NCBI GenBank assembly: GCA_963726975.1
Contig: CAVSEK010000013.1
Span: forward strand, 992,001-1,056,000
Direction: 5' to 3'
DNA: 64,000 bases
From: CAVSEK01 sp963726975
GTDB taxonomy: Bacteria > Actinomycetota > Actinomycetes > Mycobacteriales > SCTD01
Made by a program: the position numbers and the translations under genes. Below are positions 26,311-33,713 of the stretch, one piece after another (position 1 is the first letter of the stretch; every line of letters begins with the position of its first letter). The notes under the pieces are model-generated. The model saw only the letters and a program-made list of their open reading frames with translations. It ran no database searches and had not been told where the DNA came from.

Positions 26311-26606
26311 TCCGCGTGGTGCTCCCCGCCCACCTGCGCGCGCTGGCCGGTCTGCCCGCCGCGGAGGTGCACCTCGAGGTCGCCGGTCCGGTGACGCTCC
26401 GATCGGTGCTCGACGCGCTCGAGCAGGCGCACCCGCCGCTGCGCGGCCGGGTGCGCGACCCGGTGACCGGGCGGCGCCGCGCCTTCGTCCGCTTCTTCGC
26501 CTGCCGCCAGGACCTGTCGCACGACGCCGCCGACGACCCGCTGCCCGACCTGGTCGCGCGCGGGCAGGAGCCGTTGCTCGTCGTGGGAGCGATGGCCGGC
26601 GGGTGA
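26307..26606 (+). CDS. MoaD/ThiS-family ubiquitin-like sulfur carrier protein
   Basis: Small beta-grasp protein, 99 aa, ending in Ala-Gly-Gly: the C-terminal diglycine needed for adenylation and thiocarboxylation is present (LLVVGAMAGG). The N-terminus VIRVVLPAHLRALAGL and the segment VTLRSVLDALEQAHPPLRGR match the MoaD fold. GTG 26307 overlaps the propeller stop, and the stop overlaps the mmsA start, so it sits in a tight operon. A specific partner (MoaE, ThiG, CysM-like) is not in the window, so its pathway is unassigned. Confidence 0.85.
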   Translation: MIRVVLPAHLRALAGLPAAEVHLEVAGPVTLRSVLDALEQAHPPLRGRVRDPVTGRRRAFVRFFACRQDLSHDAADDPLPDLVARGQEPLLVVGAMAGG

Positions 26607-28156
26607 CCCGGCTCGCCTCCCCAACACCCAGGGTCGACACTGCTGCCCATGACGTCGACCGCGCCCGCGACCTGCCCGTCGTCCGGTCCTGGATCGGGGG
26701 GCAGCCCGCCGGCGGCACCGCCCGCCTGGGCGACGTCTACGACCCCGCGACCGGGAGGCTGGCGCGGCAGGTCGCGCTCGCCGACGGTGCGGACGTCGAG
26801 GCAGCGGTGTCGTCGGCGCGCGCCGCGTTCCCGGCCTGGCGGGACACCCCGCTGTCCAAGCGCGTGGCGGTGCTCTTCGCGTTCCGGCAGCTGCTCGACG
26901 AGCGCAAGGAGGAGCTCGCCGCGATCATCACGGGCGAGCACGGCAAGGTGCTGTCCGACGCGCTGGGCGAGGTGACCCGCGGCCTGGAGGTCGTCGAGTT
27001 CGCCTGCGGCATCCCGCACCTGCTCAAGGGCGGCTTCTCCGAGCAGGTCTCGACCGGGGTCGACGTGCACTCGGTGCGCCAGCCCGTCGGCGTCTGCGCG
27101 GTGATCAGCCCGTTCAACTTCCCGGCGATGGTGCCGTGCTGGTTCTTCCCGGTGGCGATCGCCGCCGGCAACTGCGTCGTGCTCAAGCCCAGCGAGAAGG
27201 ACCCGAGCGCCGCGGTGTGGGTGGCGCGGCTGTGGCAGGAGGCGGGTCTCCCGGACGGCGTCTTCACGGTCCTGCAGGGCGACAAGGTCGCGGTCGACGG
27301 GCTGCTCACGCACCCGGACGTGGCCACCGTGTCCTTCGTGGGCAGCACGCCGATCGCGCGCTACGTCTACGAGACCGGCACCGCGCACGGCAAGCGCGTG
27401 CAGGCGCTCGGCGGCGCGAAGAACCACATGGTGGTCCTGCCCGACGCCGACCTCGACCTCGCCGCCGACGCGGCCGTCAACGCCGGCTTCGGCTCGGCGG
27501 GCGAGCGCTGCATGGCCATCTCCGCCGTCGTCGCCGTCGAGCCGGTCGCCGACGAGCTGGTCGCCAAGGTGCAGGAGCGCATGGCCGGGCTGCGCACCGG
27601 CGACGGCCGCCGCGGCTGCGACATGGGTCCGCTGGTCACCGGCGCCCACCGCGACAAGGTCGCCGGCTACGTGCAGGAGGGCGTCGACGCCGGCGCGCGG
27701 CTGGTGGTCGACGGGCGCGACCCGCAGGTCGACGGCGACGCCGACGGCTTCTGGCTGGGGCCGACCCTGTTCGACCGGGTCGAGCCGTCCATGAGCATCT
27801 ACACCGACGAGATCTTCGGCCCGGTGCTGTCCGTCCTGCGCGTCCCGTCGTACGCCGCGGCCCTCGAGCTCGTCAACGCCAACCCGTACGGCAACGGCAC
27901 GGCGATCTTCACCAACGACGGCGGCGCCGCCCGGCGCTTCGCGAACGAGGTCGAGGTCGGCATGGTCGGCGTCAACGTCCCGATCCCGGTGCCGATGGCC
28001 TACTACTCGTTCGGCGGCTGGAAGGCGTCGCTGTTCGGCGACACCCACGCGCACGGCCCAGAGGGCGTGCACTTCTTCACCCGCGGCAAGGTGGTCACGA
28101 GCCGCTGGCTCGACCCCAGCCACGGCGGCATCGACCTGGGCTTCCCCCGCAGCTGA
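26603..28156 (+). CDS. mmsA: Methylmalonate-semialdehyde dehydrogenase (CoA-acylating)
   Basis: Oxidises methylmalonate or malonate semialdehyde to propionyl-CoA or acetyl-CoA in valine, thymine and inositol catabolism. 517 aa of the aldehyde dehydrogenase superfamily: NAD site LKPSEKDPSAAVWVARLW and FVGSTPIARYVYETG, catalytic Cys in FGSAGERCMAISAVVAV, and the MMSDH-typical ISPFNFPAMVPCWFFPVAI and PMAYYSFGGWKASLFGDTH. GTG 26603 gives a 4-bp overlap with the MoaD-like gene; the extra N-terminal residues before IGG are variable. It converges on an acyl-CoA dehydrogenase gene 3 bp away, and both steps belong to branched-chain catabolism. Confidence 0.95.
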   Translation: MTRLASPTPRVDTAAHDVDRARDLPVVRSWIGGQPAGGTARLGDVYDPATGRLARQVALADGADVEAAVSSARAAFPAWRDTPLSKRVAVLFAFRQLLDERKEELAAIITGEHGKVLSDALGEVTRGLEVVEFACGIPHLLKGGFSEQVSTGVDVHSVRQPVGVCAVISPFNFPAMVPCWFFPVAIAAGNCVVLKPSEKDPSAAVWVARLWQEAGLPDGVFTVLQGDKVAVDGLLTHPDVATVSFVGSTPIARYVYETGTAHGKRVQALGGAKNHMVVLPDADLDLAADAAVNAGFGSAGERCMAISAVVAVEPVADELVAKVQERMAGLRTGDGRRGCDMGPLVTGAHRDKVAGYVQEGVDAGARLVVDGRDPQVDGDADGFWLGPTLFDRVEPSMSIYTDEIFGPVLSVLRVPSYAAALELVNANPYGNGTAIFTNDGGAARRFANEVEVGMVGVNVPIPVPMAYYSFGGWKASLFGDTHAHGPEGVHFFTRGKVVTSRWLDPSHGGIDLGFPRS

Positions 28157-28159
28157 CGG

Positions 28160-29308
28160 CTACCGGCTGGCTGCCAGCTGACGGCTGATGACCAGGCGCT
28201 GGATCTGGTTGGTGCCCTCGAAGATCTGCATGACCTTCGCCTCGCGCATGTAGCGCTCGAGCGGGAAGTCGCGGGTGTAGCCGTAGCCGCCGAGCACCTG
28301 GACAGCGTCCGTCGTCACCTTCATCGCCGCGTCCGTGGCGACGAGCTTGGCCACCGACGCCTGCCGGCTGTACGGCCGGCCCGCGTCGCGGCGGCGGGCG
28401 GCGTCGAGGTAGGTCGCCCGCGCGCTGTCCACCGCGGCCGCCATGTCGGCCAGCAGGAACGCCAGCCCCTGGTGCTCGATGACCGGCTTGCCGAACGCCT
28501 CGCGCTCCTTGGCGTACGCCACCGCGTCGTCGAGCGCGCCCTGCGCGAGACCGACCGCGATCGCGGCGATGCCGAGCCGTCCGCTGTCGAGCGCGCTGAA
28601 GGCGATCTGCAGCCCCTGCCCCTCCGCGCCGATCAGCCGGTCGCCGGACAGGTGCACACCGTCGTACGCCGCTCCGGTCGTCGGCACGGCCCGCAGGCCC
28701 ATCTTGTCCTCGCTCTTGCCGAAGGACAGGCCGGGTGCCTCGCCGGGCACGAGGAAGCACGACACGCCCCGCGGCCCGTCGTCGGAGGTCCGCGCGAACA
28801 GCGTGTAGAAGTCCGCGATCCCGCCGCTGGTGATCCAGCTCTTCGTGCCGTCGACCCGCCAGCCGTCGCCGTCGCGGGTGGCCCGGCAGCGCAGCGCTGC
28901 CGCGTCCGAGCCGCAGTGCGGCTCCGAGAGGCTGTACGCCCCCAGCAGCGACCCGCCGAGCATGTCCGGCAGCCAGCGCTGCTGCTGCTCCGCCGTGCCG
29001 AACTGCGACAGCGCGAAGCACGACAGGCCGTGCACGCTCGTGGCCACCGCGACGGCGGCCCAGCGGGCTCCGAGCTCCTCGAGCACCTGCAGGTAGACCT
29101 CGTACGGCTGGCCGCCGCCGCCCTGCTCCTCGGGGTAGGGCAGCCCCAGCAGCCCCGCCTCGCCGAGCGTGCGGAACAGGCCGTCGGGGAGCGTCTCCGT
29201 CGCCTCGGCCTGCGCGGCACGTGGTGCCAGCTCGCGGTCGGCGATGTCGCGGGTCAGCGCGATCAGCTCGGCCGCCTCGTCGGAGGGCAGCAGACGGTCG
29301 ACGGGCAC
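28160..29308 (-). CDS. Acyl-CoA dehydrogenase
   Basis: FAD-dependent dehydrogenase, 382 aa. Family motifs: YSLSEPHCGSDAAALRC and SWITSGGIADFYTLFART in the FAD-binding middle domain, KMGLRAVPTTGAAYDGV, and the C-terminal QVLGGYGYTRDFPLERYMRE and QIFEGTNQIQRLVISRQLA. The catalytic glutamate is expected in the FEGTNQ region or, as in isovaleryl-CoA-type enzymes, further upstream. Convergence with mmsA suggests isobutyryl- or short-chain acyl-CoA oxidation in valine breakdown, but substrate cannot be read from sequence. GTG 29308 is preceded by GAGAGGAA. It is divergent from a tetR gene with a 10-bp inverted repeat between them. Confidence 0.95.
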   Translation of the reverse strand: MPVDRLLPSDEAAELIALTRDIADRELAPRAAQAEATETLPDGLFRTLGEAGLLGLPYPEEQGGGGQPYEVYLQVLEELGARWAAVAVATSVHGLSCFALSQFGTAEQQQRWLPDMLGGSLLGAYSLSEPHCGSDAAALRCRATRDGDGWRVDGTKSWITSGGIADFYTLFARTSDDGPRGVSCFLVPGEAPGLSFGKSEDKMGLRAVPTTGAAYDGVHLSGDRLIGAEGQGLQIAFSALDSGRLGIAAIAVGLAQGALDDAVAYAKEREAFGKPVIEHQGLAFLLADMAAAVDSARATYLDAARRRDAGRPYSRQASVAKLVATDAAMKVTTDAVQVLGGYGYTRDFPLERYMREAKVMQIFEGTNQIQRLVISRQLAASR

Positions 29309-29325
29309 GGACAGGTTCCTCTCGT

Positions 29326-29357
29326 AGCGGTACTGCAGGAGGTACGACAGTACCGCT
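29326..29357. promoter_or_regulatory. Perfect 10-bp inverted repeat, candidate operator for the divergent TetR/acyl-CoA dehydrogenase pair
   Basis: AGCGGTACTG (29326-29335) and its exact complement CAGTACCGCT (29348-29357) are 12 bp apart, in the 77-bp gap between the two divergent start codons. The site lies about where the -35 of tetR and the promoter of the dehydrogenase gene should be, so binding would block both. Confidence 0.65.
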
Positions 29358-29373
29358 CCACAGCGCTGTCGGC

Positions 29374-29379
29374 TAGCCT
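29374..29379 (+). promoter_or_regulatory. -10 box of the leaderless tetR transcript
   Basis: TAGCCT is followed by 6 nt and then GTG 29386, the spacing of a leaderless actinobacterial transcript. Confidence 0.45.
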
Positions 29380-29385
29380 GCGCGC

Positions 29386-29967
29386 GTGGTGCAGCAGGTG
29401 CAGCGGCGCGGGACCGCACGGCGTGAGCAGCTGTTCGACGAGCTCGTGCAGCTTCTGCTGGCCGAGGGCTTCCGGCACCTGACCCTCGACGACCTCGCGT
29501 CGCGGCTGCGCTGCTCCAAGCGCACGCTGTACGACCTCGCGGGCAGCAAGGAGCAGCTGGTCCGCGCCGCGGTGGTGCACTTCTTCCGGTCAGCCACTGC
29601 GCGCGTCGAGGCGGCCGTACCCCGTCGCGGCCCGGCGCCGGAGCGGCTCGCGGCGTACCTGTCGGCCGTCGCGCGGGAGCTCGCACCCGCGTCGGCCGGG
29701 TTCTTCGACGACGTCGCGGCCTTCCCGCCGGCCGCCCGGGTGTACGAGCAGAACACCGCGGCGGCCGCGCGCCGCGTCCGGCAGCTGCTCACCCGGGGCG
29801 TCGACGACGGCGACTTCCGCCCCGTGCACGTGGCCTTCACCGCCGACCTCGTCGCCTCGACCATGTCGCGCATCCAGCAGCGCCAGGTGGCGGCGACGAC
29901 CGGCCTGAGCGACGCCGACGCCTACGCCGAGCTGAGCGAGCTCGTGCTGCACGGCCTCACCGGCTGA
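29386..29967 (+). CDS. TetR-family regulator of acyl-CoA metabolism (predicted)
   Basis: 193 aa. N-terminal helix-turn-helix at about residues 10-55 (LFDELVQLLLAEGFRHLTLD, DLASRLRCSKRTLYDLAGSK) and a helical effector domain (AFPPAARVYEQNTAAAARRV). Divergent from an acyl-CoA dehydrogenase with a strong inverted repeat between them, so autoregulation and repression of the dehydrogenase by an acyl-CoA-type effector are inferred. Two tandem GTG codons (29386, 29389) could start it; the first fits the -10 box. Confidence 0.9.
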   Translation: MVQQVQRRGTARREQLFDELVQLLLAEGFRHLTLDDLASRLRCSKRTLYDLAGSKEQLVRAAVVHFFRSATARVEAAVPRRGPAPERLAAYLSAVARELAPASAGFFDDVAAFPPAARVYEQNTAAAARRVRQLLTRGVDDGDFRPVHVAFTADLVASTMSRIQQRQVAATTGLSDADAYAELSELVLHGLTG

Positions 29968-30083
29968 GAGCGCGGACGGCTCGCCGGCCCGTCAGCCGGG
30001 CTCCGGTGCCCCTCCCGCCGACAGGTGTGTCCGCCGCACGTGGACCCGGAGCCGGCCCGTGTCGGCTCCCGGTGCCGCAGGCC

Positions 30084-30112
30084 TTGCTGGCCCTCGCGGA
30101 GCGGTCTAGCGT
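30084..30112 (+). promoter_or_regulatory. Promoter of the hydrogenase-locus SIS gene (TTGCTG-N17-TAGCGT)
   Basis: TTGCTG (30084-30089), a 17-bp spacer and TAGCGT (30107-30112) form a good sigma-70-type promoter 49 bp before ATG 30161. The remainder of the 193-bp gap after tetR holds no other gene that I can see. Confidence 0.5.
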
Positions 30113-30160
30113 CCGCACGGCGGGCTCGCCACCTCGGTCCGCACGGCGACGGGGGTCGCG

Positions 30161-31402
30161 ATGGCGGTGCTGGTCGACGCGGCGTTCGACCGCCGGCGCG
30201 AACCGCTGCTCGGGCTCGCCCGTGACGTGGATGAGCTCGCGCTCACCGGGCGCGACATGGCCGGGCGCTTCGCCCGCGGCGGTCGGCTCCTGGTCTTCGG
30301 CAACGGCACGCGCACGGCCGACGCGCAGCACGTCGCGGTGGAGTTCGTCCACCCCGTCATCACGGGGCGCCGTGCGCTGCCCGCGCTGTCGCTGGCCGCC
30401 GACGCGGCGACGGTGCTGGGGGTCGCCGCCGTGCGGGGGCTGGACGAGATCTACGCCCACCCGCTGGCGGTGCTCGGCCGGCCCGACGACATCGCACTGG
30501 GCCTCGGCGACGAGGGCAGCGTCCGGTCGGCCCTGCGGCGGGCGCGCCAGCACGGCATGTTGACGGTCGCCCTGGTCGACGAGGCCGCCGAACCGCCGCC
30601 GGTCGACCACGTCCTGCGCACCGCCAGCGTCGAACCGCTCGTCGTGAAGGAGGCCCAGGTCACCACCTACCACCTGCTGTGGGAGCTGGTGCACGTCTTC
30701 CTGGACGCCGTCGCCCCGCCGGCGGAGGCGGGCGGCGCGCTCGACCTCTACCCGTTCCTCGGCGGCCGTGCCCCCGAGCCGTCCGAGGTCCTGGCCGCTG
30801 CTGCGGCGTCCGCTCGGCAGAAGGTCGAGGAGGTCCTGGAGGTCCGCCGGGCGTTCGGCGCGACCCACAGCGCCTCCGTGGCCCGGTGCGCGGAAGACCT
30901 GGCCGCACGCTTCCGCAGCGGCGGCACCCTGCTCGCGCTGGGCAACGGCGGGAGCAGCACCGACGCGCAAGACGTCGTCCACGCCTTCCTCGACCCGCCC
31001 GCGGGCTGCCGCGCCCTGCCGGCGCTGTGCCTGACCAACGACGTCGCCGTCGTCACCGCGCTGTCCAACGACGTCGGGTTCGACGTCGTCTTCGCGCGCC
31101 AGGTGCGCGCGTTCGGGAAGCCGGGCGACGCGGTGCTGGCGCTGTCCACCAGCGGCGGGTCGCGCAACGTGCTGCAGGCGCTGGAGGAGGCACGCGCGCT
31201 GGGCATGCTCACGATCGGGCTCGCCGGCTACGGCGGAGGACCCATGGCCACCTGCGGGTGGGTCGACCACATGCTGTCCGTGGACTCCAGCTCGGTGCAC
31301 CGCGTGCAGGAGGTGCAGACGACGGTGACCCACGTCCTGTGGGAGCAGGTCACCGCCCTGCTCGCAGCCTCGCCACGGCCGCGGCAGCCTGTCCCAGGCT
31401 GA
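30161..31402 (+). CDS. Tandem SIS-domain protein of the group 1h hydrogenase locus
   Basis: 413 aa with two phosphoheptose-isomerase-like (GmhA/SIS) domains. The first (about 30-190) has LVFGNGTRTADAQHVAVEFV but lacks the Ser/Thr-rich phosphate loop. The second (about 235-400) keeps LALGNGGSSTDAQDVVHAFL and the loop ALSTSGGSRNVLQALEEA, so only the second looks competent to bind a phosphosugar. A GmhA-like gene is a known companion of actinobacterial group 1h [NiFe]-hydrogenase operons; its job there is not established. No LPS-heptose pathway is expected in this phylum. The 3' end overlaps hypF on the other strand by 53 bp. Confidence 0.88.
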   Translation: MAVLVDAAFDRRREPLLGLARDVDELALTGRDMAGRFARGGRLLVFGNGTRTADAQHVAVEFVHPVITGRRALPALSLAADAATVLGVAAVRGLDEIYAHPLAVLGRPDDIALGLGDEGSVRSALRRARQHGMLTVALVDEAAEPPPVDHVLRTASVEPLVVKEAQVTTYHLLWELVHVFLDAVAPPAEAGGALDLYPFLGGRAPEPSEVLAAAAASARQKVEEVLEVRRAFGATHSASVARCAEDLAARFRSGGTLLALGNGGSSTDAQDVVHAFLDPPAGCRALPALCLTNDVAVVTALSNDVGFDVVFARQVRAFGKPGDAVLALSTSGGSRNVLQALEEARALGMLTIGLAGYGGGPMATCGWVDHMLSVDSSSVHRVQEVQTTVTHVLWEQVTALLAASPRPRQPVPG

Positions 31403-33575
31403 TGCCGCCGTCGTTGCAGGGCACCTCGCGGTGCGTGAGGACGAGGAAGCCCAACGGCTCGAGGGACTCCACGCAACGCGTCAGGAGCAGGCCGTTCTGG
31501 AAGCAGCCACCGGACAGGGCCACCTGCGTCAGGCCGCGCTCGGCACGCAGCCGCGCGCAGACGGCCGTCACCCCTGCTGCCAGCGCGTTGTGGAACCGGG
31601 CGGAGACGACCGGCGCTGCGGTCCCGCGGCGGACGTCCTCGACGACCTCCCGGACCAGCACGCCGACGCGCAGGACGCCCCCGTCGTACGGCAGCGCGTA
31701 GGCCTGCCGCTCGGCCGGGTCGGCGAGGTGCTCGAGCTCCACGGCGGCCTGGCCCTCGTAGGTGACGGCGTCGCGCACCCCCACCAGCGACGCCACGGCG
31801 TCGAAGAGCCGTCCCGCGCTGGAGGTCGGCGGCGCGTTGACGCCCGCGCGCGCGCCCGCCAGCACCCGGTCCCAGCGGGCGGCGTTGCGGTCGTGCACCT
31901 GCAGCCCGCGCGGGTCCACCCCGGCGGCCTGGAGGTGCGCCGCCGCCATGCGCCAGGGCTGGCGCGCGGCAGCGTCACCACCGGGCATCGGCACCGGCTC
32001 GAGGTGGGCGACCCGCTCGAAGCCGACGAGGTCCGCCACGAGGACCTCGCCGCCCCACAGCGTGCCGTCCGTCCCGAGACCGAGCCCGTCGAAGGCCACC
32101 CCGATGACGGGACCCGCCGCCCCGTTGTCGGTCAGGCACGAGGCGATGTGGGCGTGGTGGTGCTGCACGCCGACCAGCTCGACTGCGGCCTGGTCCAGCG
32201 CCCAGGCCGTCGACGGGTAGCCGGGGTGCAGGTCGTGCGCGAGGACCTCCGGCACGACGCCGAGCAGCCGCTCGAGGTGCGCGAGGACGTCCAGGTAGGA
32301 GGTCCACGTCGCCGGCTCGGCGAGGTCGCCCAGGTGCGGTGACAGGAAGGCCTGGTCTCCGCGCACCAGGCAGAACGTGCTCTTGAGGCCTGCCCCGCAG
32401 GCGAGCACGGCGCGCGGGCTGGCGCCGGCCAGGAGGACCGGGGTGGGGACGTGCCCGCGCGACCTGCGGACGGGCACCGGGCGACCCGCGACGACCTTCA
32501 CCACCGAGTCGTCCACCCTCAGGCGGATCGCCCGGTCGTGGTGGACGAAGGCGTCAGCCAGCCCCGACAGGCGCCGCACCGCGTCGTCGCCGTCGACGGC
32601 GATCGGCTCGTCCGAGGCGTTGCCGCTCGTCATGACCAGCGGGACCCCGCAGGCCTCCAGCAGCAGGTGGTGCAGCGGCGCGTACGGGAGCAGCACTCCC
32701 AGCGTGGGCAGGCCGGCGCTGACCGACGGTGCGACCGGCGCGCCCTCCCGGCGGGCGAGCAGGACCACCGGCCGGGCGGGTCCGGTCAGCAGCGCCTGCT
32801 CGGTCACGTCGACGTGGCACAGCGCCCGGGCCGCTCCCAGGTCGGCGACCATGACCGCGAACGGCCGGTCCTCGCGGCGCTTGCGCCGCCGCAGGGTCCG
32901 TACGGCCGCCTCGTCCGTCGCGTCCGCGGCCAGGTGGTAGCCCCCGATGCCCTTGACCGCGAGCACCTCACCGCTGAGCAACCGGCGGGCCGCCTCGGAC
33001 ACGTCGAGCGAGAGCCGTGGCCCGCAGTCCGGGCAGGCCACCGGTTCGGCGTGGAACCGCCGGTCGGCCGGGTCCTCGTACTCGCGTCGGCAGGGTCCGC
33101 AGAGCGGGAAGGCGGCCATGGTCGTGCGGGCGCGGTCGTACGGCACCGACTCGACGATGGTCAGCCGCGGGCCGCAGGCGGTGCAGTTGGTGAACGGGTA
33201 GCCGTACCTGCGGTCGGTCGGGTCGCGCAGCTCGCGCAGGCAGTCGTCGCAGGTGGCCGTGTCCGGGGCGATGCGCGCCGACCGCGGGCCGGCGAGGTCG
33301 CTGTCGCGGACGGCGAACCCGGCACCGCCCCGGCCGCACACCTGCACGACCTCGAGGCCGGTGACGCGGGCCAGCGCCGGCGGGTCGTGCAGCGCGTCGA
33401 GCAGCTGCTGCACCTGCAGCTGCTCGCCCTCCACCTCGAGCACGACGCCCGCCGCGTCGTTGCCGACCCAGCCGGTGAGCCCGAGCGACGTGGCGGACCG
33501 CCACACGAAGGGCCGGAAGCCCACGCCCTGCACGAGACCCCGCACGTGCACGCGGTAGCGGACGGCACCTGCCAC
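31350..33575 (-). CDS. hypF: Hydrogenase maturation carbamoyltransferase HypF
   Basis: Uses carbamoyl phosphate and ATP to load HypE with the group that becomes the cyanide ligands of the NiFe site. 741 aa with all expected parts: acylphosphatase domain with VRGLVQGVGFRPFVWRSA, two zinc-finger pairs (CDDCLREL - FTNCTACGPR and CGPCRREY - CPDCGPR), a YrdC-like domain (GIGGYHLAADATDEAAVRTL), and a Kae1-like C-terminal domain with VGVQHHHAHIASCLTDNG and VALSGGCFQNGLLL. GTG 33575 gives the right N-terminus (VAGAVRYRVHVRGLVQGV). It is transcribed away from hhyS and overlaps the tandem SIS gene 3' end by 53 bp. Confidence 0.97.
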   Translation of the reverse strand: MAGAVRYRVHVRGLVQGVGFRPFVWRSATSLGLTGWVGNDAAGVVLEVEGEQLQVQQLLDALHDPPALARVTGLEVVQVCGRGGAGFAVRDSDLAGPRSARIAPDTATCDDCLRELRDPTDRRYGYPFTNCTACGPRLTIVESVPYDRARTTMAAFPLCGPCRREYEDPADRRFHAEPVACPDCGPRLSLDVSEAARRLLSGEVLAVKGIGGYHLAADATDEAAVRTLRRRKRREDRPFAVMVADLGAARALCHVDVTEQALLTGPARPVVLLARREGAPVAPSVSAGLPTLGVLLPYAPLHHLLLEACGVPLVMTSGNASDEPIAVDGDDAVRRLSGLADAFVHHDRAIRLRVDDSVVKVVAGRPVPVRRSRGHVPTPVLLAGASPRAVLACGAGLKSTFCLVRGDQAFLSPHLGDLAEPATWTSYLDVLAHLERLLGVVPEVLAHDLHPGYPSTAWALDQAAVELVGVQHHHAHIASCLTDNGAAGPVIGVAFDGLGLGTDGTLWGGEVLVADLVGFERVAHLEPVPMPGGDAAARQPWRMAAAHLQAAGVDPRGLQVHDRNAARWDRVLAGARAGVNAPPTSSAGRLFDAVASLVGVRDAVTYEGQAAVELEHLADPAERQAYALPYDGGVLRVGVLVREVVEDVRRGTAAPVVSARFHNALAAGVTAVCARLRAERGLTQVALSGGCFQNGLLLTRCVESLEPLGFLVLTHREVPCNDGGISLGQAAAAVARLRAGR

Positions 33576-33600
33576 CAGTCCCCCAGGGTCGGCTCGACCC

Positions 33601-33630
33601 TTGACACTGTCCTGCGAACGGGAATAGGAC
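33601..33630 (+). promoter_or_regulatory. Promoter of the hydrogenase structural operon (TTGACA-N18-TAGGAC)
   Basis: A consensus -35 TTGACA (33601-33606) and TAGGAC (33625-33630) with an 18-bp spacer face hhyS in the 138-bp gap shared with hypF. Inside it GTCCT and AGGAC form a short inverted repeat. The 5' leader would be about 75 nt. Confidence 0.6.
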
Positions 33631-33677
33631 AAGACCACGTCGCACAGGCCGGCCACTGCCGGTGTCGACGACGTGAT

Positions 33678-33709
33678 GGGACCTCCAGACGCAGGTCCCG
33701 ACCTGGAGG
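33678..33709 (+). promoter_or_regulatory. Overlapping alternative hairpins in the hhyS leader, covering the ribosome-binding site
   Basis: GGGACCT (33678-33684) pairs with AGGTCCC (33693-33699). The overlapping CCTCCAG (33682-33688) pairs with CTGGAGG (33703-33709), which contains the Shine-Dalgarno 4 nt before the hhyS ATG. The two stems cannot coexist; one hides and the other frees the ribosome-binding site. This is visible in sequence; a regulatory role is inferred. Confidence 0.45.
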
Positions 33710-33713
33710 CACC

